Below, piece by piece: positions 9,591 to 20,100 of a stretch of 64,000 nucleotides of DNA (position 1 is the stretch's first letter; every line of letters starts with the position of its first letter). The stretch lies in assembly GCA_016705545.1 (NCBI GenBank), contig JADIYA010000006.1, forward strand, positions 1 to 64,000, given 5' to 3'. The position numbers and the translations under genes were made by a program. The notes below the pieces were generated by a model. That model did not search any database and was not told where the DNA came from. It saw nothing but the letters and a program-made list of their open reading frames with translations. Source of the DNA: Flavobacteriales bacterium. Lineage in GTDB: Bacteria > Bacteroidota > Bacteroidia > Flavobacteriales_F > PHOS-HE28.

Positions 9591-11213
9591 ATGCGCAATC
9601 TCCTGCTCACAGCACTTCTTGCAACCGCCTTGGTCCCGAAAGCCAGCGCCCAGGACTACACCCTCTCCGGAAGCTACACCGTGGAATTGGGCAAGCCTTA
9701 TCCCGTGATCGACGGCATCAAGCGCTACTACGAGATCGAGGACGGCATCATCTGCATCAAGGTCGATGGCCGGCGCTGGTTCGTGCAGAAGCTCAGCGGC
9801 GATGGCCTCTCGCAGACCGGCATGAAGCAGTACGAGGACTTCGACAAGGACATGGCCTTCGAGCACGTCACCGAGGTCGGCGGGCGCATGTATTTCCTCT
9901 ATTCGGTCTGGGACAGTGACAAGGAAACCGAGCAGCTCTTCGCCCGCGAGATCGACAAGAAGGCGGGCCAATTCATGGGCAAGGGCAAGAAGGTGCTCTC
10001 CGTGAAAGGGAAGGTGCGCGGCACGCTCACCGCCACGGGCTTCTACCGCTTCGCCGTCACGGATAAGTTCGACTTCATCCTCAGTGCCGATGAGGAGACC
10101 CTCATCGTGCAATACCAGCGGATCAAGGACAAGAAGGAGCTGAAGGAGAACAAGGAGCTGCGCAAGGAGATGGAATTGTCCGTGGCCGTGCTGAAGCCCG
10201 ACCTCAGCCTGGACTGGACCGCCGACGTGAAGGTCCCCTACAGCACCGATGTGATGTCGATGGAGGACTATACCATCGATTCGAAAGGCGATATCTGCAT
10301 CATCGCCAGCGTGTACAAGGGCAACGCGGAGAAGGCGAAGGACCGCAAGGACGAGGACTACCAGTATGAGTTCCTCCGCTGCACCGGCAAAGGCGCTGTG
10401 TGGGAGCAATCGCCGCTGGCGCTCGAGGGCCAGAAGCTCATGTCGGTCGCCTTCTTCGAGGATGCGAAAGGTGACTTGCGCGCTGCGGGCTTCTACAAGA
10501 AGAATTGGGAGCAAACGGGTGCCGATGGCGTATTCGTCGGTGCCTTCGATGCGAGCGACGAGTTGGCCAGCGTGGGCTTCCACGAGATCCCGAAGGAGAT
10601 CATCAACATGTACACCCGCGCCAAAGAGGTGAAGCGCAACGAGAAGAAGGAGGACAAGGGCGAAGACCTCGGGCTCTGGGGCATGGACCTGAACCGTGTC
10701 TACAGCGGCAAGGACGGGAGCCTGGTGGTGGTAGGCGAGAAGCGTTACACGACCACCGAATGCGTGACCACCCAGAATGGCACCCGCTGCTACACGGTGT
10801 GGCACGCCGATGACCTCCTTGTAGCCGGAATCGACCCGGGCAACAAGCTGCAGTGGATGAACCGCATCCCCAAGCGCGCCAGTTCACGCGCCCCCATCGG
10901 CGCCAGCTTCAAGTACATGAACGGGGCCGGAGCGCACCACTTCCTGCACTTCAGCAAGAGCAAGGACCTCGACATCCGGAGCGATGAGCCGCCCAGCATG
11001 AAGGGCGATGTGCTCGTGGTGGCCGACGCGATCAATGAGGCCACTGGGCGCATGGAGCGCCACGCCGTGCTCAATCCCGACGAGGTGAAAGGCGTGAAGC
11101 TCTACCAGCTCAGCATGGAGCGCCTTACGCGCATCGGCACCGGCGAGATCCTCATGGAAGCCTATAAGAAGGGGAAGGAGGACGTGCTGGTGCGGATCAC
11201 CGTGAAGGAGTGA
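9591..11213 (+). CDS. Secreted protein of unknown function
   Basis: A 540-residue protein with a clear signal peptide (Leu-Leu-Leu-Thr-Ala-Leu-Leu, cleavage after Ala-Ser-Ala-Gln). The mature part has no recognised catalytic motif. It alternates strand-like segments and charged loops, including a Lys/Glu-rich stretch around residues 180-200, and could be a beta-propeller-like fold. I do not recognise the family. The ATG at 9591 is chosen because it begins the signal peptide and follows a good -7 element; the frame is open upstream. It ends one base before the stop of the convergent barrel gene. Confidence 0.75.
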   Translation: MRNLLLTALLATALVPKASAQDYTLSGSYTVELGKPYPVIDGIKRYYEIEDGIICIKVDGRRWFVQKLSGDGLSQTGMKQYEDFDKDMAFEHVTEVGGRMYFLYSVWDSDKETEQLFAREIDKKAGQFMGKGKKVLSVKGKVRGTLTATGFYRFAVTDKFDFILSADEETLIVQYQRIKDKKELKENKELRKEMELSVAVLKPDLSLDWTADVKVPYSTDVMSMEDYTIDSKGDICIIASVYKGNAEKAKDRKDEDYQYEFLRCTGKGAVWEQSPLALEGQKLMSVAFFEDAKGDLRAAGFYKKNWEQTGADGVFVGAFDASDELASVGFHEIPKEIINMYTRAKEVKRNEKKEDKGEDLGLWGMDLNRVYSGKDGSLVVVGEKRYTTTECVTTQNGTRCYTVWHADDLLVAGIDPGNKLQWMNRIPKRASSRAPIGASFKYMNGAGAHHFLHFSKSKDLDIRSDEPPSMKGDVLVVADAINEATGRMERHAVLNPDEVKGVKLYQLSMERLTRIGTGEILMEAYKKGKEDVLVRITVKE

Positions 11214-12197
11214 TTAGAAGCCGAGCCGAACGCCGAGGTTGATCACCATAGCGCGCGTAAGCCCATCGGGCCGTGCCTCGCGCACGATCACTGGCGAGCC
11301 GAATGATGCTTCCAGCGCCCAGGCGTCGTTCAAGCGGTAGCGCGCATCAGCGGTGAGGTTGAGCGTGAGGCCGTCAGAGCCTTTCACATCACGGCGCACG
11401 AATGGCTCCATTTCCCACGGATCCGGTGTAGCATCCACTTCCAAGCGGCTGTCCAAGCCAAGGTGATAGATGGCCAGCAGCCCGGGTTGGATGGAGAATT
11501 TCCCGATGGGAAGCGCGTATTGCAGGCGTGCCACAGCATCGTTCGCGCGCTCCAGGTAGGCCGACTCGAAGTACTTGAGTGCATCCGCATCGCCGTCCCA
11601 GGCTTCATGGTAGAAGAGGTTCTCGTTGCCCTGGTCCAGCACATGCTGGTAGGCCAGCGCTGTTGTCCATCGCTTGTATCGGTATTGGACGCCAAGCAGC
11701 AGGTCCAAGGTGCCAAGCCCCGGTTGGTACGGCATGGGCAACGGCTTGAAGTCCGGCCCGAAGCTGGTTTGTTCCAGCGGTTGTGGCGAGGTCTCGCCGG
11801 TTGGCACCCGCAGACCGACTATCGCTGTCAAGTTGCGGTCGCGCTCCTTCACGAACGCATAGCTGGAGGTGAAGATCATGTCACCGATGCCGCTGTGCTC
11901 GCCCAGGTTGCCGCTGGCACTCACGTAAGGCACCTTCAATTGAAGGCCGAACCGCTCGCTGATCCCTATGCCGATCTCCGGCACGACCTGCATGATCACC
12001 ACGCCCTGCTCGCCAACGGCGTAACTGTACTGGAGCCTGGCGAAGTGTCGGGGCTCTTTGGCACCGGTGCTATCGCCGGATGTGGTTAGCTGACCGATCG
12101 GGCCTGCGGTGCACACGCCAGCATCGCTGCAGCCTTGGGCCGAGATGAATTGCGGTATCGCTGCGGTGAGCAGGAAGGGTAGGAGCTTGCGGATCAT
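11214..12197 (-). CDS. Outer-membrane beta-barrel protein, transporter-like
   Basis: A 327-residue protein with a signal peptide ending Ile-Ser-Ala-Gln and a short Cys pair (Gly-Cys-Ser-Asp-Ala-Gly-Val-Cys) at the mature N-terminus. The rest shows alternating amphipathic strands, e.g. Gly-Ile-Gly-Ile-Ser-Glu-Arg-Phe-Gly-Leu-Gln, then a Val-Gly-Leu-Arg-Val-Pro-Thr-Gly segment, the pattern of MetA/phenol-degradation-type outer-membrane barrels. It finishes with a strand ending in Phe, as barrels do. Substrate unknown. The ATG at 12197 starts the signal peptide. Confidence 0.7.
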   Translation of the reverse strand: MIRKLLPFLLTAAIPQFISAQGCSDAGVCTAGPIGQLTTSGDSTGAKEPRHFARLQYSYAVGEQGVVIMQVVPEIGIGISERFGLQLKVPYVSASGNLGEHSGIGDMIFTSSYAFVKERDRNLTAIVGLRVPTGETSPQPLEQTSFGPDFKPLPMPYQPGLGTLDLLLGVQYRYKRWTTALAYQHVLDQGNENLFYHEAWDGDADALKYFESAYLERANDAVARLQYALPIGKFSIQPGLLAIYHLGLDSRLEVDATPDPWEMEPFVRRDVKGSDGLTLNLTADARYRLNDAWALEASFGSPVIVREARPDGLTRAMVINLGVRLGF

Positions 12198-12263
12198 GGG
12201 TTTATATGGGTTGAACAACGCCGTTCGGTTGGTCGAAGTACATGGCTCTGCCTGACACACGGC

Positions 12264-12271
12264 TACTTTTG
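12264..12271 (+). promoter_or_regulatory. Bacteroidota -7 element, TACTTTTG
   Basis: Perfect TAnnTTTG match 19 bases before the ATG at 12291 of the aminotransferase gene. Confidence 0.65.
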
Positions 12272-12290
12272 ACGCACCAACCTAGGAACC

Positions 12291-13685
12291 ATGCCAGGCA
12301 CCGAACTGTTCGGCGAGGAGGAGAAGAAGGAAGTGATGGACGTCCTGAACACGGGCGTGCTCTTCCGCTACAACCACGATGCCCAGCGCAAGGGCCACTG
12401 GAAGGCGAAGGACTTCGAAGCGGAGATCGCCAAGTTCACCGGCGCGAAGCACGCGCTGGCGGTGAGCAGTGGCAGCACGGCCGTGAGTTCCATGCTCGCG
12501 GCGTGTGGTGTCGGCTACGGCGATCACGTGATCGTACCGCCCTTCACCTTTGTGGCCACGATCGAGGCCGTACTCTTCGCGGGCGCCATTCCCGTCTTCG
12601 CGGAGATCGATGAGACCTTGTGCCTGAGCGCTGAAGGCATCCGCGCAGCGATCACCCCGAAGACGAAAGCCGTCCTGCTCGTCCACATGTGCGGTGCATC
12701 AGCCGATCTCGATGGCATCATGGCCGTGTGCCAGGAGAAGAACGTGATGCTGATCGAGGACACCGCCCAAGCGCTCGGCGCCACCTACAAGGGCAAGCAC
12801 CTCGGCCTCTTCGGCAAGATGGGCAGCTTCAGCTTCGACTTCTTCAAGATCAACACCTGCGGCGAAGGCGGCGTCATCATCACCAACGATGAGCAGCTGA
12901 TCAAGACCGCCGAGTACCTCAGCGACCACGGCCACAGCCACGAGGGCGACAACCGCGGCATGGAGCCCCACCCGATCATGGGCACCAACTACCGCATCGG
13001 CGAGATCAACGCGGCCATCGGCCTGGCGCAGGCGCGCAAGCTGCCCTACATCATCAGCCAGCAGCGCAAGCACAAGGCCATCATCCACGCGCGACTTTCC
13101 AAGATCCCCGGCCTGTCCTTCCGCAAGCAATGCGACGATGCCGGCGACAGCGCCACCTTCTTCCACCTGCTCTTCCCCAGCGAAGCCACGGCGCGCGCGG
13201 CGCACAAGGCCATGGGCGAAGCGGGCGTGGGCGGCGGCTACTGGTACGACAACATGTACCACTACATCAAGCAGTGGCACCAGGTGAAGGAGCTGAGCAT
13301 GCCCTTCCGCATGGTGGCGCACGAGCTCGGCCTGCCGCAGGACCTCAAGACCATGACCTTCCCGAAGAGCGATGCCGTGCTCAGCCGCCTCATCAGCTTC
13401 AACATCCGCGTGACGTGGACCGAAGCGGAACTGGATGCCTACTTGGACAAGGTGGAAGGGGCGGTGAGGAAGGTGATGGAGGCTGTGGTCATGGAGCGTG
13501 GTCGATTGGGCGTGCCCGCTGAAAGCCTCGGCGCATCGCAGCAGCTTGCCGCAGGCCACATTGCCGTCAACTCATCCTTCTGGTTGATGGGTGGCCTCGG
13601 GTGGTTTGTGCATGCCCGATGGGCGTCAACAACGAACGTGAGCGTCATCTATAGCACCGCCTGCGAATTCACACACTTTGCCTGA
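12291..13685 (+). CDS. DegT/DnrJ/EryC1/StrS-family PLP aminotransferase with a C-terminal tail
   Basis: A 464-residue fold-type-I aminotransferase of the sugar-aminotransferase family, which adds an amino group to keto-sugars for surface polysaccharides or antibiotics. Ser59-Ser60-Gly61-Ser62-Thr63 binds phosphate, Asp157 pairs with the PLP ring, and Lys186 (Asp-Phe-Phe-Lys-Ile-Asn-Thr-Cys-Gly-Glu-Gly-Gly) should form the Schiff base. Family members end near residue 390-400; here about 60 further residues (from about 400) look random and rich in Ser, Trp and Ala. The tail may follow a lost stop codon or an indel. No sugar-pathway partner is adjacent, so the substrate is open. Confidence 0.85.
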   Translation: MPGTELFGEEEKKEVMDVLNTGVLFRYNHDAQRKGHWKAKDFEAEIAKFTGAKHALAVSSGSTAVSSMLAACGVGYGDHVIVPPFTFVATIEAVLFAGAIPVFAEIDETLCLSAEGIRAAITPKTKAVLLVHMCGASADLDGIMAVCQEKNVMLIEDTAQALGATYKGKHLGLFGKMGSFSFDFFKINTCGEGGVIITNDEQLIKTAEYLSDHGHSHEGDNRGMEPHPIMGTNYRIGEINAAIGLAQARKLPYIISQQRKHKAIIHARLSKIPGLSFRKQCDDAGDSATFFHLLFPSEATARAAHKAMGEAGVGGGYWYDNMYHYIKQWHQVKELSMPFRMVAHELGLPQDLKTMTFPKSDAVLSRLISFNIRVTWTEAELDAYLDKVEGAVRKVMEAVVMERGRLGVPAESLGASQQLAAGHIAVNSSFWLMGGLGWFVHARWASTTNVSVIYSTACEFTHFA

Positions 13686-14030
13686 ACCAGTGGATAGTCT
13701 GAATGAGCGTTGGATTCAACCTTCTGCGGCGGATGCATTCTCTCCTATTCCTTCCAGCAGTTGTTTGGATCCAAAGGAGATCAGTTCCAATCCCTGACAA
13801 GTCAATTCTCCTGCCCTGTTTCATCAATCCGAACCTCCGATGCAGCCAGGTCCGCCATCTTGCTTCAGCGCATCGCTTTGCCAGTCGCCGATGCTTCCGT
13901 CTCACTCTTTGCGCCTCTTGGGCGGATTCGGTCAGCTACCGATTATTGATCATCCATGGCCTTTGAAGCCCAAAGTACGCACCTTTCCCCCTCAGGGCGC
14001 ACACACTCAGCCTCTCACAAGCGGCCTCCT
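13686..14030. other. 345-bp gap without a recognisable gene
   Basis: Frames here are short, start poorly and lack family features; base composition is less GC-rich than the flanks. I see no promoter, terminator or repeat. It may be the decayed remains of a gene between the aminotransferase and the broken lipoprotein. Confidence 0.5.
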
Positions 14031-14815
14031 CTAATACTGCCTCCCTGTCCTCGACGGATCCTTCAGGTCTATCCAGTGGATGTGGATGGGCTCCTCCTCG
14101 TCCCGTCTTCCGTTCCCGTTGGCGTCCAGTTGTGCGAATACGAACATGAAGTCGTTGCCAGGGTCATATTCGGACTTGATGACCGAGTAATTCGGCGGCA
14201 CGAGGTGGCCTTGCCGTTCACCGTTCACATTGAAGAGGTGGATCCTTCGTAGGTCCCGGATGTCGATGTAGCCATCCTTGTTCGTGTCCTCGTCGTAAGC
14301 GGAGACCATGAAGTATGACCTCGACACCGGAGCATTGTTCAGGGTGTCCGAGCTGAAGCTGGGGTAGTACAAGGTCTTGATCTGAACGGGTTGCTCGAAG
14401 AAGAGCTTCTGCGTGTCCGCGGCGATGTCATAGTGCGAAATGCTCACCAGGTTGTATCCGTACACGGCCTCGAAGCCCGGTATGATGTGGCCATTCCAGT
14501 TGTTCGCAGGTGATTGCTCATCCTCATCATACCGGTAGTGATGGTTGTTCGAACCGATGAACGAGGTGCTGTCATCCTTGCGATAGTTCACCTTGTACAC
14601 GGTGGTGAGCCTCACGCTTGGGATCCCCGTGAGCAGGACGTTGCTTGGCCGGGTGGGAAGGTGAGGGAATCCCTGTTGAGGCCATGCGCTTCGGTGCTCC
14701 CAGGTTGCTCGTCCGACGAAGGAACCGCGAAACCCTTTTCCAAATGGTCCCTGTCGGAGCAGCCCGCGAGCGCTAAGGAGAGTACCAGTACACAGGAGGT
14801 TGCGGATCGGTCCAT
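14031..14815 (-). pseudogene. EF-hand-containing lipoprotein with a frameshift
   Basis: The N-terminal part, from the ATG at 14815, encodes a lipoprotein signal (Leu-Ala-Leu-Ala-Gly-Cys) and about 50 more residues. The rest lies in another minus frame that continues to the stop at 14031. The shift falls near 14640-14660, in a run containing CCCACCCGG. The downstream part holds two EF-hand-like calcium loops: Asp-Thr-Asn-Lys-Asp-Gly-Tyr-Ile-Asp and Asp-Ala-Asn-Gly-Asn-Gly-Arg-Arg-Asp. If the shift is a sequencing error the intact product would be about 260 residues. I do not recognise the family beyond these loops. Confidence 0.6.
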
Positions 14816-14886
14816 GTGGAAGCTGCTTTGATGCCGAGCGAGGTTGGCGCGGGGGTCGAAAATGCGCGTCGGCAAGGTATTCAGCG

Positions 14887-14966
14887 GTAGCCTGCGACCC
14901 TTTGTGGTGGCATGCGCCTATCTGTAGGACTGAACACCGGCTGCGATCCCTTCGGGTAGTACAATG
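14887..14966. repeat. Two more copies of palindromic repeat family A
   Basis: Units at about 14887-14914 (GCCTGCGACCC...GGCATGC) and 14938-14966 (GGCTGCGATCCCTTCGGG, then AATGCC) resemble the copies at 2560-2738, 12 kb away. They lie between the broken lipoprotein and the TPR/caspase-like gene. Confidence 0.6.
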
Positions 14967-15010
14967 CCTATTTCTTCCCGACGCCCCGTGCCGGGCTTGG
15001 CCTGCTCGCC

Positions 15011-15018
15011 TATTTTCG
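15011..15018 (+). promoter_or_regulatory. Bacteroidota -7 element, TATTTTCG
   Basis: TAnnTTYG match ending 11 bases before the ATG at 15030, which would give a 5' leader of only about 5-8 bases. It may drive both the TPR/caspase-like gene and the cyclase. Confidence 0.55.
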
Positions 15019-15029
15019 CCCGGCCTGCC

Positions 15030-17177
15030 ATGCACCTACTTCGTACGCTAGCGCTGATCACCGCGGCGCTCCTCACATTCGCGATCAATGCCCAATCGGG
15101 CAAGGCCTTCCTGAAGGAAGCCAACAAGCTCCTCGCCCAGCAGCAGTTCGAGCAGGCCGTTGAGAAGTTCGGCTTCGCCATCCGTACCGACCCCAAACTG
15201 GTGAAGGCCTACATGGGCCGCGCCGACGCTTATGGCTCCTTGGGGCGGATGGCCGAGCGCGCTGCCGACCTCGCGCAGGTGGCGCAGCTCATGCCTGCCG
15301 ATGCCCCCTATGCCATTGCCGCCGCTGCGGCTTACGCCGACCTCGATAGCACCGCCAAGGCCCGCACGTTCGCGGATCAAGCCGTCCGCGTGGCGCCGAA
15401 GAACCAGGACGCGCAGATGGCCCTCGCCCGGGCCTGCCTCAAAGCCGGCGACCTTGATTGCGCCACGCGCGCTTCGGACCAAGCGCTCGCCATCAAGGCC
15501 ACTACGGACACCTACTACCTGCATGGCGTCGTGCGCACCGCCACCCGCGATTACAAGACCGCCGAATTCGACCTGGACAAGGTGATCGAGTGGAACCACC
15601 TCTACGAGCCCGCATACGTGGCCGTGAGCGAGGTGCAGCTCGCCCTCTACGAGCTCTATACCGGCCCCACCATGAAGGCGCGCACGCTGGAGAAGGCCAT
15701 CGAGAAATGCACGCGCGCGCTCGAATTGAATCCGCAGAGCACCGATGCGCTCTTCGTGCGCAGCAAGGCGCTCGCCCATCAGAAGGAATATGCCAAGGCC
15801 GTCGACGATGTGAGCCGCTGCATCGCGCTGGGCCGCACCGATCGCGCCGTGTACCTCCAGCGCGCGCTCTACTACAAAGGCTTCGGTCAGCACCAGAACG
15901 CGGTGAACGACCTCAACCGCATCGTCCTCACCGACGCCAAGGATGTGCATGCCCTGCTCCTGCGTGCAGAGTGCAAAGAGGCCAACGTGGACCTCGCAGG
16001 GGCGCTCAAGGACATCGAAGCCGCGCAGAAGGCCATGGAGGCCGATGGCGCCATCAGCAACGAGAAGCGCGGTGAACTGGAATCCGCACGGGCACGGATC
16101 ACGGCCCTCATCTTCGAGCAGAACCGTGAGGCCGATCCACCATCCATCACCGTGGTGAAGCCTTTCCGCATCGGCGATGTGGCCAAGGTGTCGAGCTCTG
16201 AAGGAGTCGTTGAAGTGAGCGGCTATGTGCGCGACAAGAGCCTGATCAAATCGATCACGGTGAATGGCAAAGCGGCCGATTTCACCAAGGACGAGAAGGA
16301 CCCGATGTTCGTCACCACCATCGCATTGGCACGCGACGCCAAGGAGATCGTGGTACAGGCCATCGACGCGTATGAGAACTTCACCAGCGAGGTGCTCGCC
16401 ATCGAGCGGAGCGAGGGCGTGGCCCCGTTGATCGCGCTCACCGCGCCCAAGTCCAGCGCGGAGCGTGAGATCACGATCCCCGCGGGCAAGTCAGACGTCT
16501 TCCTGGAGGGAACCGTCACCGACGCCAGTCTCATCCGCTTGATCACGGTGAACGGCCAGAGCGCGAGCTACGCGCCCGACCGGGTGAACCCCGACTTCTC
16601 CATCAAGGTTGAACTGAAGGATGCCGATCGGTTCACGGTGCGCGCCGAGGACCAGTTCGGCAATGCAGCCGAAGAGCAATGGTCGGTGAAGCGCGCTGCG
16701 GAGGCGGTGGCCGTGGTGAAGCCTGTGCCGAGCGAGACGAGCGCGCCCGTTGCGAGCAAGGGCGGCACCTGGGTGGTGCACATCGAGAACACCAACTACC
16801 GCAACTTCCCTGCAGCGCAGGCCTCCGATGCGAGCAAGATGCAGAAGGCCTTCGCCAGCTACCAGATCCAGCGCACCATCGGCAAGAAGAACCTCACCAA
16901 GGAGCAGATGGAGCGCTTCTTCAACGTGGAGCTGCGCGACCTTGCCCGCACCAACAAGGTGAGCACCATCCTGGTGTGGTTCAGCGGGCACGGCCGCACC
17001 GCTGGCGGCAAGGCCTACTGGATCCCGGTGGATGGCAAGAAGGACGATATCTACAGCTACTACAACTACGGCGCCCTCAAGGCCCAGATGCAGAACTACA
17101 GCGAGAGCGTCAGCAATACCGTGGTGGTGAGCGACGCTGCCGCCGGCGATGCCTCCTTCTTCGACCTGACCCGCTGA
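15030..17177 (+). CDS. TPR protein with a C-terminal caspase-like domain lacking the catalytic Cys
   Basis: A 715-residue exported protein. After a signal peptide (ending Ile-Asn-Ala-Gln) come TPR units (about 20-370), two glucodextranase/Ig-like modules (about 385-470 and 480-570, each with a Val-Asn-Gly turn), then a caspase-like domain (about 595-715). The His of the expected dyad is present in Phe-Ser-Gly-His654-Gly. The second motif, normally Asp-x-Cys-x-Gly, reads Asp702-Ala-Ala704-Ala-Gly, so the Cys is replaced by Ala. The protein is therefore probably a pseudo-protease, acting as a binding or regulatory partner. The adenylate cyclase starts one base after its stop, suggesting an operon and a shared pathway. 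Confidence 0.8.
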   Translation: MHLLRTLALITAALLTFAINAQSGKAFLKEANKLLAQQQFEQAVEKFGFAIRTDPKLVKAYMGRADAYGSLGRMAERAADLAQVAQLMPADAPYAIAAAAAYADLDSTAKARTFADQAVRVAPKNQDAQMALARACLKAGDLDCATRASDQALAIKATTDTYYLHGVVRTATRDYKTAEFDLDKVIEWNHLYEPAYVAVSEVQLALYELYTGPTMKARTLEKAIEKCTRALELNPQSTDALFVRSKALAHQKEYAKAVDDVSRCIALGRTDRAVYLQRALYYKGFGQHQNAVNDLNRIVLTDAKDVHALLLRAECKEANVDLAGALKDIEAAQKAMEADGAISNEKRGELESARARITALIFEQNREADPPSITVVKPFRIGDVAKVSSSEGVVEVSGYVRDKSLIKSITVNGKAADFTKDEKDPMFVTTIALARDAKEIVVQAIDAYENFTSEVLAIERSEGVAPLIALTAPKSSAEREITIPAGKSDVFLEGTVTDASLIRLITVNGQSASYAPDRVNPDFSIKVELKDADRFTVRAEDQFGNAAEEQWSVKRAAEAVAVVKPVPSETSAPVASKGGTWVVHIENTNYRNFPAAQASDASKMQKAFASYQIQRTIGKKNLTKEQMERFFNVELRDLARTNKVSTILVWFSGHGRTAGGKAYWIPVDGKKDDIYSYYNYGALKAQMQNYSESVSNTVVVSDAAAGDASFFDLTR

Positions 17178-17178
17178 T

Positions 17179-20100
17179 ATGCGCGCGATACGCCCCTTCC
17201 TTCTCGTACTGCTGGCGCTGGCCCAGGCCGCCCAGGCGCAGCGTTACTTCTTCGAGAACATCAGCAACCAGCAAGGGCTGCCCGCCGTGAAGGTGTATTG
17301 CGCGGCGCAGAGCGCTGACGGCATCATCTGGGTGGGCACGGAGTCGGGCCTGGCCAGCTACGACGGCATCAGCGTGGTGGATCACGGCACCGGTGATGGC
17401 ACGGCCTCGGGCGGCGTGTTCTCCTTGCTCGTTGACCGCGAAGGCAGCGTGTGGGCCGGCCACCTCGATGGCGGCATCACCTGGACCAACGGCCGTGTGT
17501 TCCGCGCATGCTCGCTCGGCAAGGATGTGAGCAGCGCCATCACGGCTTGGGTGCAGGAGAAGAGCGGCAGCATCCTCGTGGCCACCATGGGATCGGGCCT
17601 ATGGCGGATCCAGGGCGCACCCGCCGAGGATGGCACGCTGAGCGCATCCCGGATCCTGGCCGATCAAGGGCTCAAGGAGCACCTGCTCACCATGGCCGCA
17701 TTGCCCGACGGCCGCATCGCCTTTGTAACCGGCAATGGCGGCATGCAGGTCACCGATGGCTCTGTCGTTTCAGAGTACAACATCCCCGGTGTCCCGGACA
17801 TCTTCGGGCGCACTTCGCTCTTCGCTGACTCCAAGGGCCGGATCTGGGTGGGCACCCAGGGCGGCGGCGCGTTCCGTTGCACCGCCGATGGCCGTTGCGA
17901 CCGCTTCGATATCCTCAATGGATTGGGCAGCAACACCATCTACTGCTTCGGCGAGGACGGCGACGGCCAGGTGTGGATCGGCACCACCGATGGCGGCGCG
18001 AGCTGCGTGTCGGCCGATGGAGTGCGCACCTACGGCCCGGACAATGGCCTGCACGGCCGTGCCATCCGCTGCCTCGTGCGCGATCGTGAGGGCAACATGC
18101 TCATCGGCATGTACGAGAGCGGCTTCGACATCTTCAAGGGCGATCGCTTCATCACCTACGGTGAAGCCGAAGGCCTCAACGACCCCAAGGTCTTCGCCGT
18201 GATGGAGGACCGCAGCCAGCGCGTATGGTTCGGCACCAATGCAGGCATCGTGGTGCTCGATTCGCAAGGCAAGCTCACCGAGCAGATCACCGCGCAGAAA
18301 GGACAGCTCACGAGCAACTTCGTGCGCTGCCTGGTGGAGGACGACAAAGGTTATGTGTGGGTGGGCACCGAAGGCGGAGGCCTGCTCCGATTCGATCCTC
18401 GCTCCGGCCGTTCGCAGGAGGCCATTGAAGTCTCGGGCAGTTTGGCCGATCTGCGCGTGACCGCATTGGCGATCGGTCAGCCCGGTGAGCTATGGGTAGG
18501 CAGCGTGAATGGCCTTTGGCGCTATCTGCCCGGCAGCGGAACCGTGCCCACGCCATACGGCGAAGAGGACGGCCTCGCTGGCAAACATGTGATCGCCCTC
18601 TTCCACGGCCGCGATGGTGCCATCTGGGTGGGCAGTAAGAGCAACGGCATCACCCGCATCGACAATGGCAAGGCGCAGCGCATCGATCTGGGCCGCTCCT
18701 TCGCCGCATCGTGCTTCACGCAGGACAAAGAAGGCCGCATCTGGGTGGGCACCGAAGGCCAGGGCATCATCGTGCTCAAGGATGGCAAGGAAGTGCAGCG
18801 CTTCGGCACCGATCAGGGACTGCTCAGCAACGTGATCAAGGCATTGGCCACCGACGACCAAGGCCATGTATGGATCGGCACCACCAAGGGACTGAACAAG
18901 TGGCGGCACAAGCAGGAGGGCTTCATCGCCTTCACGGAACGTGCGGGCTTCACGGGCATCGAAGTGAAACCCAATGCGGTGTGCGCGCTGCGCGATGGCG
19001 GCATCCTCTTCGGCACGGTGAACGGCGCCACGCGCGTGGGCAACAAGCAGGAGGTGGAACGCAACGTGGCTCCGCTTGTCACCATCCGCGGTTGGTCCGT
19101 GAACATGGAAGAGCGCCCGATCGGCGGTGAGGCCAGCCTCAGCCACGACGAGCGCAGCATCCGCGTGCGCTATGGCTGTGTGGCGCTCAGCGATCCCAAC
19201 GCCGTGCGCTACATGGTCATGCTCGAAGGATTGGAGGACGACTGGCAGCCCATGACCCCGAGCACCGTGGCCGCCTATCCCGCGCTGCCTCCGGGCACCT
19301 ACACCTTCAAAGTGAAGGCCATGGACCGCAGCGGCCTCTGGAGCGATCCGCCCACGGAACTGCGCTTCACCATACACCCGCCTTGGTACCGCAGCTGGTG
19401 GTTCTACACGGCGCTGGCCCTCTTCATCGGCGCCTCGTTATTCAGCTATATCAAGGTGCGCGAGCGGCAGTTGCGCTTGCGCAACATGGTGCTCGAGCAG
19501 AAAGTAGAGGAGCGCACCGCTGAGGTGGTGGCGCAGAGCAAGGAGATCGAAGGGCAGAAGGGGCGCATCGAGGACCTGCTGCTCAACATCCTGCCGAAGG
19601 AGATCAGCGAGGAACTGAAGGAGAAGGGCAAGGCCACCGCGCGCCGGCACGAGGAGGTCACCGTGCTCTTCACCGACATGAAGGGCTTCACCCGCGTGGC
19701 CGAGAAAATGACACCTGAAGAGCTGGTGAGCGAACTGGATACCTGCTTCGTCCAGTTCGATGAGATCGTGGGCCGCTATGGCATCGAGAAGATCAAGACG
19801 ATCGGCGATAGCTACATGTGCGCGGCCGGTGTGCCCACCAGCGATGCGCGCCATGCGCACAAATGCGTGCTGGCCGCGTTGGAGGTGCGCGAGCTCATGG
19901 CGCGCTGGCAGGAGGAGCACCGTTTGCTGGGCAAGGATGGCTGGGCGCTCCGCATCGGCGTGAATACCGGTCCCGTGGTGGCAGGCGTAGTGGGCAAGCG
20001 CAAGTTCGCCCACGACATCTGGGGCGATACGGTGAACACCGCCAGTCGCATGGAGAGCAGCGGTGAGGTAGGGGAGGTGAACATCAGCGGCGCCACCTAC

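Noticed and set aside
13686..14030. Short frames in the gap after the aminotransferase
   Set aside because: They begin poorly, overlap each other and show no signal peptide or motif.
14640..14660. Programmed frameshift site
   Set aside because: No slippery heptamer with a downstream structure was recognised, so mutation or base error is preferred.
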